Source: Galbula dea
Lineage: Eukaryota; Chordata; Aves; Piciformes; Galbulidae
Length of the DNA stretch: 64,000 nucleotides
Assembly (NCBI GenBank): GCA_013399015.1
Contig: VWZX01002936.1
Span: forward strand, 1-64,000
Reading direction: 5' to 3'
This document shows positions 35,051 to 47,499 of this stretch, one piece after another (the first letter of the stretch is position 1; every line of letters begins with the position of its first letter). A program made the translations under genes and the position numbers. The notes below the pieces were generated by a model, which saw only the letters and a list, made by a program, of their open reading frames with translations, searched no databases and had not been told where the DNA came from.

Positions 35051-38000
35051 TCTCATTAAATTGTGAATTTTCTTGATTTGTATATCTTTTAAATGTTCAC
35101 CTTCTTTTTTTGTCTCCTTTCAGACAAACATTTTAATTTTCATCACACTAAGATTTCACATTATTTAAATGTCTTCTTGGCTGTGTTACGGCTGATACCC
35201 CTTTACTGCATGTTTTGTAGATTATCTACCATATCTACTTTATTCAAATAGCATTATTTTACAGCTAGAACTGGTGCTCAATATATATGGTTAACTCATA
35301 TTTTTTCATGAAATACCCAATTAATTGTATCTGCAATCTAACTTCTGAAATATTTTAAATTCTTATTGCGCAGTGTCTTAGGGAATTTCCTGTTTGCTTG
35401 GAGCTAATTAGGTCCTTGAATTAATTGCCAGTGTGACTTCTGGCATGTTCAGAATATTTTTTGTATGCTCTAGAAATGAAAATGCCAGAAAAGCACTCAG
35501 TATTTTGAACATATTCCTCTTAAAGGATGATTCTCAATCTATAAAACTGTAAGAGGAAGTTATTTTAAGCCTTAAAAAAATCCATGCAGCATGTAGCTGT
35601 GGAAATAATTTCAGAAGCTTTGACCATTGATCATTTTAGTATACACAACAGCTTGAGCTGGTGCAAAGTATGCTTAGTTTCATGAGGCTACTTTTCTTGC
35701 AAAGTATGAGAAAATTTTTGTCCTGCTGGAAGAAAAATAGATCCAATACACACATTTTCCCCTAAACTGTGGGTTTATTTTTTTTTTTACAAGATTCAGT
35801 AGCAAGAACTATTCCTGAAGCTGCTTATAGAAGAATCTGTACTGTAGGAGTTCTGTAAGAAATGAAAAACCTTCATTTTTGTGTCATTTTCTTTTTGATA
35901 GAAATGTGGATTTTGAACGTAATATCTCTAGTGTTATTCCATTGGGCATCTAATGTATTCTGACCTTTGATTCACAAGATGAATGTTGAAGTATGAGGCT
36001 CACATGAAAAAGGATCCTGGAAAGATCCTTTAATCTGCCTTCAAAACAATTTCTTGGTCAAAATAGGTTGAAAACAAACAAAAAGCAATAGATTACTTGA
36101 GAGCTCTGGTTTGTGCAGCTTCACCTCTTGTTGCTCCAAAGCAGACAGGCTAAGGGACTCTTATGGGAAAGAGTCTACCTGCTGCCAGATTCTGTACACA
36201 GGTGAGTGAGTCCAGTGGGAAGAGATGGTCTTTTCCAAGAGATTTAGTTAATGTTGGCATATTCTGAAGAAACTCAAACTACTTACTGTGCTGTGTTAAT
36301 GTGAATCAGGGTAACACATGCATCATAAGGAAAAAAAAGCCATAGGTCATCTGGCTATGGAAAGAAGTCTGTTTTGGTCAGTTTTTGATGTGAGTGTTGG
36401 GGAGAAAAAAGGTATGAGTGAGAAGTTCTGTGCAAGGCAAAGATGACAATCTGGGCAGTGGCTGCTACATGCACGGTGTAGGCCAGGAATGGGGCATGAG
36501 TGGCCCTTTGCAAGGTGCAGCAGGGCTGAGCCCTCCGTGTGAAGGAGGGGTATGGATATGCGAAGGCAGTTGACCATTGTCACTTGAACATGTAGGCAGC
36601 CCCATCCTCACCTTTTGGAAGCCTTAGTTTGTAGCTGAGTTTGCAGCATTGCAGTGACTTGTGCCACACTCCTGTCTCCTCTGGCATTTCTCACAGGTTT
36701 AGTTTTAAAAGTGATAGTAGACCTTGTTTGGGTAATACCCTGCTGTAGTGCCATCAGTCACTGTCTTAACTACCTTGTAGTCACTTATCTGTCCATCCAG
36801 ACTCTGTCAACTCTGTGACTCCCCCATACTTTCTGTTTCCAGGACAAAATCTCTCATCTGGAAAAAAAGAATCAATCATTTACCTAGTATTTACGATCCT
36901 GCCACTGTTTCCCCTCAGCTGTCCCTTTACAGCTCTTCACTGTCAGAAACAGAAAGTACAGGTAGTCAAGTCTGTGTCAGTTTTCTCCTACATTTCCCTG
37001 TCCTGAAGCTTTACCTGTCTACCCTTTCAAGTAGTGTGCAAAAGTTTCCTTCAGCTTTTTTCTGTTTTGTTGGTGTTTTTGTGACTCCCAATGTTCAGGG
37101 CCTCTAGTTTCATCCTCGACAGACTCCCAAAGTACCTAGTTGGGGTTGGAAACCTTGAAAAGGCAAGATTTTTCTGCTGTTCCAATTCCCCCAGGATAAA
37201 ATGAGTTTCTATCAGCCTGAGACCTCTAGTACAGAGATGCTTTGATAAACACTAAGGCTTTAGATGCTTAAATGAGCCTTTGATTGTTGGAGGTTCATTT
37301 TTTCTCAAGTTGTAGCTGTTCTATAAGAACAGATGCTTATACCCTAGATGCTTTTAAATTCAGCACTTTTCCTTTGTCTGAACTACTTCAGCTTTGTGTA
37401 TTCTTCTGTTTTGCTTTTATGAGTCACAATATCCAATTCTCCAAAGCATTATCTCAGTCTTTTATCTCTTTGTTAAGTGCTAGGTGATACCTTGTATGCA
37501 GGATGTTTTATTAAATTGAATTTGTTTGCTTTGTGTTGTACTGCAGATCCTTTAGTCTCTGTAAATCTTAACCTAGACAGGTCTGTCCTTCCTTTCTATC
37601 CCCTTGCTTCCCTATCTTTTATAATGCAGATGTCTCTCAGCTGAGAGGCATTGCTCTTACACTGCTATTGTTAAGTGGAGATCAGACATCCTTGACTTCC
37701 TGGTATTTCCCCAGCGAACACACTTGTGCCTTTTTGTAGCTTTCATCAGAGATACTTTGCAGAGTGGAAAATTCTTGAGCTTAGATTAGAGATAGTGGCG
37801 AAGGCAGCAGCAGCTCAGAGTAAAGTCATATAAACGAAAAGAGATGAGATCGTTCCAAACAGAATGGAGGGGCTAGAAAAGATCAGTAATTGTAAATGTC
37901 TATCTTGGAAGGGGCCTTGGAAGAAATGGCCACTTCAGCCTTCCTGTGGCAGGCAGGTCATTTATTTACTGATATAAAACATTTTCTTCAAAATGTTCAC

Positions 38001-38445
38001 CTTTCTGACTGCTTTCTTATTATTATTCCAGAACAGAACAAGATTGAGCAAATCCTCCTTCACTCTTCCTTTTAATTCTCAGAAGCATTAGATGCAAGAT
38101 ACCTTGAAGTATCTTCAGTGTTTTTAGGAACTACTTAAGTTTGAAAATAAGAGAAACCAATCTGCATTCTTGTGCTGAGTTTGAGTCTAAAGTGTTCTTT
38201 ATTTGGGAGCAGAACAACTGTCCTATAAAATTTATGCAAGTATAAGATGAAGATATACAAGAATAGATTGTTAATAGGGAAGACTGCCCTGCCTAATAAC
38301 AATGACCTTCAATGGAAAACAGTATCTTCCACTTAATTTTGGAGTAACATTTTTTTTCTTGGTCTCTTGGTTATTATATGTCCTATGAAGCAGTTGCAAA
38401 ACCACCTAATAGTCTTTATTTCACAACTTACAACTTTCATGTTGT
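35051..38445. other. Unique AT-rich non-coding sequence
   Basis: No gene was recognised. The part at 37860-37990 weakly resembles a very old minus-strand CR1 3' end (TTGGAAGGGGCCTTGGAAG, and TTCCTGTGGCAGGCAGGTC), but the match is too weak for a separate call. Open frames are under 80 codons. The stretch 35150-35560 is especially AT-rich. Confidence 0.5.
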
Positions 38446-39726
38446 GAATGGATCCATGTCCAGGTGGAGGTCAGTGACAAGTGGAGTCCCTCAAGTATCA
38501 GGACTGGGACCAGTCTTGTTCAATATCTTCATGGACAGTTGGCATCGAGTGCTCCCTCAGCAAGTTTGCTGATGACACCAAGCTGTGTGGAGGGGTTGAT
38601 ATGCTGGAGGGGAGGGATGCCATCCAGAGGGCCCTGGAGAGGTGGCCCCATGCCAACCTTATGAAGCTCAACAAGACTAAGTACAAGGCCCTACATCTGG
38701 GTGGGGGAAATCCCAAGCACCAATATAGGCTGGGTGAAGACTGGCTTGAGAGCAGCCCTGAAGAAAGAGACTCGGGGGTGCTGGTGGATGAGAAGCTCAA
38801 CATGAGCTGCCAGTGTGTGCTTGCAGCCCAGAGGGCCAACCATATCCTGAGCTGTATCAAGAGCAGTGTGGCCAGCAGGTTGAGGGAGGTGATTCTCCCC
38901 CTNGAGGTGGCCCCATGCCAACCTTATGAAGCTCAACAAGACTAAGTACAAGGCCCTACATCTGGGTGGGGGAAATCCCAAGCACCAATATAGGCTGGGT
39001 GAAGACTGGCTTGAGAGCAGCCCTGAAGAAAGAGACTCGGGGGGGCTGGTGGATGAGAAGCTCAACATGAGCTGCCAGTGTGTGCTTGCAGCCCAGAGGG
39101 GCCACCCTATCCTGAGCCGTATCAAGAGCAGTGTNGTATCAAGAGCAGTGTGGCCAGCAGGTTGAGGGAGGTGATTCTCCCCCTCTACTCTGCTCTCCTG
39201 AGACCTCACCCAGAATATTGTGTCCAGTTCTGGAGCCCCTATTACAAGAGGGATATGGGGGTGCTGGAGTGAGTCCAGAGAAGGGCCATGAGAATTATCA
39301 GAGGATTGGGGCACCTCTCCTATGAAGACAGACTGAGAGCTGGGGTTATTCAAGTCTGGAGAAGAGAAGGCTCTGAGGAGACCTTATTGTGGCCTTCCAG
39401 TATCTGAAGAGGGCTTACCAGAAAGCTGGAGAGGGACTTTTTAGGAGGCCAGGTAGTGATAGAACCAGGGGAAATGGGTGCAAGCTGAAAGAGGGTAGAT
39501 TTAGATTAGACATTAGGAGGAAGTTCTTCATTGTTAGGGTGGTGAGACAGTGGAATAGGTTGCCCAGAAAGGTTGTGGAAGCCCCATCCCTGGAAGCTTT
39601 TAAGGCCAGGCTGGATGGGGGTCTGGGCAACCTGATCTAGTGGATGATGTCCCTGCCAGGCAGGGGTGTTGGAACTAGATGATCTTTAAGATCCCTTCCA
39701 ACTCTGATAATTCTATGATTCTGTCA
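38446..39726 (+). pseudogene. CR1 LINE, ORF2 C-terminal half and 3' UTR, disrupted by contig joins
   Basis: This is the longest CR1 in the window. The plus strand encodes, in order, the RT motif region (TSGVPQVSGLGPVLFNIF), SKFADDTKLCGGVD, LEGRDAIQRALERW, LNKTKYKALHLGGGNPK, SSPEERDSGVLVDEKLN, then after the joins VILPLYSALLRP, GRFRLDIRRKFF and QWNRLPRKVVEAPSLEAFK. The 3' UTR (GGAACTAGATGATCTTTAAG) and tail (AATTCTATGATTCTGTCATT) complete it. Two single Ns, at 38903 and 39135, bracket a redundant copy of 38639-38869. Small deletions shift the frame, for example after FMDSW. The 5' half, including the endonuclease, is absent. It is a dead but comparatively well-preserved copy. Confidence 0.96.
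38904..39134 (+). repeat. Redundant 231-bp segment between two Ns, near-copy of 38639-38869
   Basis: The segment matches 38639-38869 at a constant offset of 265 bases, with about five substitutions by eye. It is bounded by single Ns. The sequence after the second N (39136-39184) repeats the last 49 bases before the first N (38854-38902). This is what results when overlapping or allelic contigs are placed end to end. It is best treated as an assembly artefact and not as a biological tandem duplication. Confidence 0.85.
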
Positions 39727-41889
39727 TTATAGAAAAAATACAGAGTTAGGTAATAAAATAAGTGTCAGAGTTGAATAAAATAGCAGAAAACTAAACTTCA
39801 TTCACCAGTTTAAAATAACCAAAGAAATAAGAAGTTGACATTACAACTATCACCTGAATGAAAATGGTTTGGGGTCTTATTCCAGTACTCTGCAAAAAAG
39901 CATGTGTATTTTTTATTAAAAGAGCAGTGTTGAGGTTTTTTATAGGCTGATTGTCCTTTGTGGATGGAGCTCTGCTGCACTCATATAGCAGGGCTGTTTA
40001 AAATGTCCATCTACCCTTTTCTCTTAAAACAAGTGGACAGTAACACAAGTATTTTCACACATGCAGTACTTCTGCTGTCCAAATATCAACTGCCTGATGA
40101 AACAGTTTGTGTGCCCTTTTGTGCCCTTTTTTGAAAGCAGCTCTGTATTTCAGTTGGTAAATGGAAATTAGTCTCTAACTTAATTTAAATCTAAAATTTA
40201 TTGCATATCAGAATAGCCTGGTCTCCCTCAGGCATTTTATAATGAAGTATCAATTGGGGACATAATTTAACTTCTGAAATCTACAAATCACATGGAATCC
40301 ACATGTTATTTGAGGAAAACCACATGTGAATACCATAAGATTTATGCATTTCAGAAGCTAAATTGCCTGTTGTCATACTCCAGGTCCCTATGCACTTCTC
40401 TTGTTCTCATTGTTTTGAGAATACAAAAATGAATAAGAAATGTAAGTATTTCTATTAAAAATAGAAAGTGAATCTATTGGGGATTTGTTCTTATGCTGCC
40501 AACACCATCACATAATTGCACATAGGAGATAAATAGGTGCAGATTTTAGAAGTAAAAAATGGCCTTTTAAGTTCCAGGCCAAACTGAAGCTATTGAGACT
40601 TGATGTCCCAAACACAGGAAGCAGAGGAAATTCTGCATCATGGTAATTTTGTTGAGATTTCTGTCCTGCCTCCCTCAACCCATCCTTTTTGTTTTAGAAT
40701 TGTGTGTCACACTGAGGTAAAAAGAGGCTAAAAGACTTTCTCTGCCTTCATGTTGACAAGGCATCACCTTGGCCATCATCTTGGGGGTTTAGGCAGGGAG
40801 ATGAGTGCTCAAAATTTCAGTTTGAGTTGAAAAGCTGCCATGACTATCATTCTATGATTTCCAAATGAGTCTTTAACAGAATTGTATTTCTGTAGAGGCT
40901 TTTATAATGTATTTAAGCATCATGTGGTACTTCAATGGGAACTGAAATCTGAATAACAAATAGCTTTTTTGGTAACAACTAATCTCTGTCATGGGGCTCT
41001 GCTCATAGAAATGAGTTATTATTCCATCTCTGTGCTTCCATACAAGCTACTACATATTACTTCATCTCAACCCTCTAATTTATTACCTTTAAAAACACAG
41101 ATTTAATTATAACAATTTTACTCTCAAGATTAAATATACACTAGCCCACAGAACAAAAGATAATAAAATAAAAATCATTTAAGCAAAATCTAAATTAAAT
41201 TCAAGCTATATTGAAACTGAATGCAGTTCAAATAATGATCACAAAGAAAAGAGGGTAAGTACTTATTTCTCCTCCAATCCAATAAGCAAATACAATTGGT
41301 GACAGCCAAACAGCTTTTGTATGTACAGTAAGATTTTGGATAGATTAGTATTTTAATTATTCTGTGAGGAAGAAAATATGTCTGAAGTTGCCCACCTGAG
41401 GCAAAACTGAGTCTCATGCAGAAAGAGGGTTCCTGCAACCCCTTGTAGAGCACTGGCAGCTCCAGCTCCTGTGCAGGGAAATGCTGCAGGTTGGCTGTGT
41501 CATCCCTGTGGTGGGAGTGACCAGGATTTATCATGGAAAATCATGAAGGTGACAGTTTTGCATCAGTGAAGTCCTGAGAACAAGCAGGAGTTCATCATTG
41601 GTAATTAAATAAAGGTTTATGTTCCCCTTCTAAACTAAAGGTCCTTAAAGATTAAGGTTGCTGGGTTTTTTCTAGGTAAATAGGGCATATCTCTGCATTC
41701 TCAGGGCTGTAAAGGACAGATTCTTCGTGTCAAGGAGCAGTCACTGCTAAATGAAATGCAGCCTTCTCAAATAATATTAGCCTATATGCACAATAGCAGT
41801 GCTTCTTGTCCAGCCCCTGGGTCAAGCCTGGCAGCTGAGCTTGCCTGGCACCTCTCCTGCTTAACCAGCTGAGACCTTTGAAGCCAGTT
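39727..41889. other. Unique AT-rich non-coding sequence
   Basis: No gene or repeat was recognised. A 114-codon frame at 41190-41534 (minus) has no recognisable domain. A small tandem duplication of TGTGCCCTTT lies near 40111-40131. Confidence 0.55.
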
Positions 41890-42470
41890 CACAGAATCAC
41901 AGAAAGTCAGGAGTTGGGAGGGACTGAGAGGCTACCTGGAGAAAGCCTCAACTTCTTTATCTGGATCAGGTGGCCTGTAATAGACACCCACAACAGTATC
42001 ACCCATGCTAGCCTGCCTCTTAATTCTCACCCACAAACCAGTCTCAACTCTCCCCTCATCCATCCCTGGACAGAACTCAATACATTCCAGTTGCTTTCTC
42101 ATGTAAAGAGCAACTCTCCCCCCCACCCCGGTCTTGTAGACCTGTCTTTCCTGAAGAGGTCATAGCCATCCATGACCACATTCTAGTCATGAGAGCTGTC
42201 CCACCAGGTCTCTGTAATTGCCACCAGATCATAACCCCTTGACTGCACATGGATTTCTAACTCCTCCTGTTTATTCCCCATGCTGCGTGCATTGGTATCC
42301 AGGCATTTTAGGGAGTGAGCTGAGCATGCCAGTTCTACCCTAGGGGGGTGGGAGGCCTTCTGCTCTGTGTTAGTACTAGCAGTAGAACTTGGGGTGGTTG
42401 TGGTTTCCCCTGCTAGGAGCACATTGATATGGGGCAGCTGCCATCACTGAGCAATCCCACCTTGTTGTGG
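41890..42470 (-). pseudogene. Internally deleted CR1: ORF2 endonuclease region joined to the 3' tail
   Basis: On the minus strand the frame starts with LKCLDTNARSMGNKQEELE and YDLVAITETWWDSSHD, the N-terminal part of the CR1 apurinic-type endonuclease, with the ITETW motif. An in-frame TAG stands where Trp is expected after SSHD. A frameshift in the C-rich run at 42116-42128 separates VALYMRKQLECIEFCPG and GVYYRPPDPDKE. About 20 codons later (near 41930) the sequence passes directly into a CR1 3' end (CTCCCAACTCCTGACTTTC, then TGTGATTCTGTG) and stops. The whole RT and most of the 3' UTR are missing with no N at the join. Endonuclease activity is impossible in this copy. The upstream limit near 42470 is uncertain. 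Confidence 0.92.
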
Positions 42471-45400
42471 CTGTATACTAGGAGAAGGCACACCTAAATC
42501 CTAACACCTTGGAGTGTTATGCAAAGTGCTCAGTGCAGATGAGAAAATCCCTGTGTGTCTCAAGGCTTTAAAAGGATAACAGAGGTCTTGGTACTGCAGT
42601 ATAGGAAATGGCAGGGAGGGAGTTCATCCCAACTTTAGTGTGAAAAGGGAACAGAAAGGAGGAATCTTCCTGGTATATGGGTCACAAGGCTCATGGGCAT
42701 CAGACAGTGCCATTACATCAGCACTCACTTCAGGTTTGGTTGCATACTGTTTTATGAACACTTGTCCCAAGATTGAAGAGTGGTTCTGTCTAGCAGTGGC
42801 TGGTATCAGGTCCTTGGGGAAACAGAAAATGTGTAGGAATAATGTTTTGGAAAACTACCAGTTTCCTGGAATGGATCAAAGGAGTCTTTAGACAGAAGAA
42901 ATGGCACCTTAGCACTTATTGCTAAATGGATTATTTTTTAATCTATTCATTTAACCACTTATTGACCCCATTTAAATGTTAGCATCTGCAGCACTCAGAG
43001 CAATAAGTTCTCCAGTCCAGTCTCTTTGTGATATCCCTTTATTTCCAGGGTCTTACTCTCCTATTGGATAACTTCATTTGGTGTCCCTTCTTTCTTGTAT
43101 ATAATGGAAGACAGTTAATAGCCATTCCTTATTCATCTTCCTGTGTCACTACTGAGTTGAGAGAACTGGTTGCAGTGCTGATTTGTCATGATTCTTCCAG
43201 ATGACAACATTAACCTACCTAATTGTTCCTTGCACAGAAGCACCTCTGTTCACCTACTTTACCTTTCTAATTTCCTAAACAAACAGTACACTTATTTTCA
43301 GAAAGAGAAGCTGCATCTATGCACAGTACTTGAGAAGGGGATTTAGCTGAGTGGTGGCATGCTGATTTGTCTTGTTTTCTATGCCTCTTTGAACTCAGAA
43401 GCTTCACTTTTTTTTTTGGTTGTTGTTTTGATCAGCACTGAGTTGAATTGATGTTTGCAGGCTTTTTAGCAAGCTAATGACTCAGTATATTGTGTACCCA
43501 GTTAGGGTGACTTTCTCTTGCCTTAAATCAGAGAAGAACATGTGGGACAGGGCATTGCCTGTCTGTGATATTTCCATAATAGAAATGAGGCTAATGGAAT
43601 TGTTTGGTTTTGTTATAAGCACCAAACTTGCTGAAGGTCACTATACCTGTCAAATTTCACAGAGGGTGAGGAGTCACATCTCCAACTTCCTTTCCTTCAG
43701 CATAAGGATTCATGGGTAATGGAATACTTCAGAAAAAGGGATGGAAAGGAGTACTTCCAAAACTGTTATGCTCCAGAGGGTAGCTGGAGTTTGATAGCTA
43801 TCAAAGTAGACTTAATTGCCAGGACTATATCAAAGTAGGTGGTTGGGGTAGAAGCTGGTCTGTGGTGGAAAGTTAATGAACTTCTTGTGAATAAACATGT
43901 TCAGGTGTGGGGAAGGATGATTTCCTGCAGGCACTTGTCTTTATTGGGGGCAACCTTCTTTTACAAGTCAGGTTTTGGCTGTCTATTGGATGGGTGATTG
44001 GAGACAATAATGGTGATGCAAAAGGCTGTCAGAGCCCAGGATATGTTGGGAGGAGTTTTACCAAAAGTAGCAATTGCTTTTTCCAGGTAACTACCAATTT
44101 ATGAATCTGCTAAGTCACTGTACAGACACTTCAGCTTATAACATGCTATGACACTCAAAATAGTCTAGTTCAGATCTGCCAAGTTTGGTCACTGAAACTA
44201 GAGAGATTGTGATGGTACACATCTTTTCCTTCCCTTACATTACAATTTTGATATCATAATGCTTTTAATATAATCAATAGCTACAAATACAGTTTGGGTT
44301 TTATTGTACATTTACAATGTGTTTTAAAAAACAACACCTATCCTGTGGTGCAACAAAACCTGTTTAAATCAAAACAGAAAACCCTGAAAAACTTTATGCC
44401 TTCTGATAGTACTTTTCTGCTATTAATTTTCACACTTTGCAAAGGTATCAGTGGGAAGGATTCACACAGTTAATTCAGCCCTGCCCATCTGCTGGTTGCT
44501 GGTTTGGCTTAATGCATAAAAAATTTACTTGTGTATGATTCCTTTTAGGCTTCTATTTATTAATGGATTAAGAATGGTCTTTTGAAGTGAACAGCATGTA
44601 TGCAGCAAACCATTTTGTTCAATTTAAACAAAAAAGAATGAAAGAAGTGCTGCTAGTCTGGTTCTTTGAAGATGTTTGGATTCAAGCATTCATTTTGAAG
44701 TATGGCTGTACTGGTTTTTTTTAATAACATGCCCTGGAAACAAAACAAACACACTTTGAGGGTTTTCTATTACCTTTTTATATGAAGGTTCTATTCTTCA
44801 AAGACAAAACTATCTGAGGGACAGGTAATGCTTGTTGTGCACAGCCTCACAGTTCTGCTCCTTGAGCAGTCTCTGCAACTCTGCTGCAGCAGCAATCCTT
44901 CTGTGGAAGCCTGTTCTGCTCATGCACCCAGAGAGCAGGGGTGGCTTTCGCTGTATCCACACCATGCTGACCAGGATAGATGTGCAGCTAAAATAGCCTC
45001 CTCTCTCTAGTCCTTGCTGGTAGGGAGGTCTCTAGGCTGTTTTTTGAGACAGGTGTTCCTGGAAGGCAATGTGATGATTTCCTGTTGGGAATCCTATGAA
45101 GATATTTGTCTGCAGGACAGACTCATCTTAGGTTCCCATTTGTCCTGTGTTGGTGGCAAGGGAGGCTGGTGCTAGAGCTTGCCTGGAAGTCTTAGCGCAG
45201 ATCTGGGAGCTCTGTCTCTGTAGCATGTGAAAGTTGGCATGATCTGTTGTTTTTAGGTAGGTAGGTTTGTATGTAACCATTACCTTCAACACATTGTGGG
45301 GATTTTCACTTTTCATTGCAAGAAAAGTAACGTGTCAGAGCACCAGTAGTATCCCAGGCTTATTTGCCTGGCAGACATTTTCTATGAATTCAGTTGGTCT

Positions 45401-46067
45401 AAGTAAATAGAATTAGGACATTCATGGATGTACTGAGACCAAGAAATACCATCTGGTCTTCTGTAAGGGTCAGCATTCCAAAATGATATTTAATACTCCT
45501 CCTAGTTTCTGTTATGTGATTGTGATGACTGGAAGCATGATAAAGAAATGAGAATAGAAATGGCAACAGCATGAGGAAAATTTCAATAGAGCTTGGTTTA
45601 GCCTGAAGTTTTCTATTGACAAGCTATATTGCATACTTGGCAGAGGTACTCATAGTGCAATGAAAAGCATAAACAAGTCAGTAGAAGTAGAACAATAAAA
45701 ATAGATTTCATATGAGTGGAATCTTCCTTTTCATGATGAACTACTACATGTCTGATTTTTGTGCACCAGCTTGAAGAAAGCGTAAGAAAATAATGGGAAG
45801 GACTGAGAGGAGGTTGTCATCCCCCCAGGCCTGTATTTGCTTCAGTGCCTAGATCAGTCCTCTTGGGAAGAGCATGGAGGGGACAACTTCTGTAACTCTA
45901 TATGCTTTACTTTCTGAATGTATTTCCTGGAACATGACATAGTGATTCTTTGAAAGCGTGTATCTTATTACAGCTATGCAAGGAGGAAAAAGTGTGAATT
46001 ATTTCTGCTTAGTACATTGAGTGATAACCTGCTCTCACTATTTTTTCTTTCCATGGATTTCTGGAAG

Positions 46068-46107
<40 letters not shown>

Positions 46108-47499
46108 TTCCCCCCTCCCCAGGAAATAGATCATTTCTAGTGATGAAACTGCAGATCCTTAGTATAGACCTTTTTAAAAAGGATGGGTGCAAATGTTACA
46201 GCTGATACAATTTCGTGGCAAAGAACCATTTCTTTGTTTCAGCTGTGTAAAATCAGAGATGAAAACAATTTGTTTAACCTTCCATATAAAGAAAGAATTG
46301 AATGATTAAATCTAATCATTATGGAAAAAGTGCTAGGAGTGTAACTCTCCCCCCTCACTAACATTACTCAGAATGAAAATACAGGAGAATTTGATGGATA
46401 CTGATTGCTATTTTCACTGCAATACTCTGTAAATGTAATTAAACCAAAAATGAAATTTGATAAAATTTTCATCACTCCTAAGAAATACAGGAGCCAGCAT
46501 CTAACAACTGTGAAGTAGAAAGAGTAGAGATGAACTGATTCTGAATGTACTGGTTACTTAACTGTTTTATTAATGCCTGTTTTGCCTCACTGTAACAGCA
46601 GATATTTTGATCTACGTGGAAAACTTTATTAAAAATGTTTATTTTTTCTGTATGAAACTGCTTTCTATATCCTCTGCTCCCAAGTGGAAAACTCATTCTG
46701 TGTTAGTCAAAAGATGGTTATGGATGGAATGGCATTGTTGAGCATAGTTCTTGGGGAGCACAATGTTGCTGACCATGTGAGGGATGAGCTATGGGCTGCT
46801 GTGGCTCAAGGAGACCCTGTATTTGCACCTCCTTACTTCTTGTGAGGGCCCATCTTTGTGCAACTTCTCCTGCTTTGCACAAATCTGCAGGCTTGGTCCT
46901 AACTGAAGCATTCACCCAGCAAGCAAAGCTATTGCATAGGTGACAGTTTGCCATTAGCCATCAGAACGGATCCAAGAGCATTTACACCAGCACTTGAAAG
47001 CCGCAATGAAAGAGCTCTGTTTCCCATTCCGACACCAGGCACGGGGGCTGCTTGTATTTGCTCAGTATTCCCAATTCACCATTAGACTGTGGCTGCTCTG
47101 CACAATCTGTTTTGATCTGCTCCCATCTGCTTCAATCTGATGGTTTCTTGCAAAGAAATGAAGCTGGCGGTGTGTGATTGTTGCAAAGGCAATCAATTAC
47201 TGCAGCTGTAAAAGGTTCTGCTTGGTAGAGAGGGAGTGGGCTCCTACCAGACTGCTGCATTTCTTCCACCCTTAAATATCGTGCAGGTAAACTACACCAC
47301 GGGCTATTGGCACAGACTGAAACTGGCAGCTTTAGAGGCAGCTCCAGCAGACCTGCTATTGCACATAAGGACAAATCAGAGGCTCCCTGCTGTAGTTTGT
47401 GTTTTGTGAGGGGACTTTGTTAGTAACAACAGCTACTGGTGGTGCCTGAGTGGCTGGAAAACTGTGTTCAGGGAATAAATATTAAGTAGTCAACTGTGA
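42471..47499. other. 5-kb unique non-coding tract
   Basis: No gene or mobile element was recognised. Open frames are 83 codons or less. A 33-base poly-T run lies at 46073-46105. The last part, 46960-47400, is less AT-rich, has more CpG than its surroundings and holds several homeobox-like and E-box-like words; see findings. No exon could be identified. Confidence 0.5.
46073..46105. repeat. Poly-T run of about 33 bases
   Basis: An uninterrupted T run is preceded by GGAAGTTCTC and followed by ATTTCCCCCCTCCCC. CR1 elements do not end in poly-A, so this is not a CR1 tail. No retropseudogene sequence could be recognised on the minus strand upstream of the A run. It is most simply an expanded homopolymer, and its exact length is unreliable. 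Confidence 0.9.

Noticed and set aside
37860..37990. An additional minus-strand CR1 3' end
   Set aside because: Only short, scattered words agree. The match is too weak without a profile search.
38639..39134. A real tandem duplication within CR1
   Set aside because: The copies are bounded by single Ns and the flanking contig ends overlap by 49 identical bases, as in an unresolved contig overlap.
38691..39353. A 220-codon minus-strand frame
   Set aside because: It crosses two Ns, is antisense to CR1 ORF2 and owes its length to the redundant contig.
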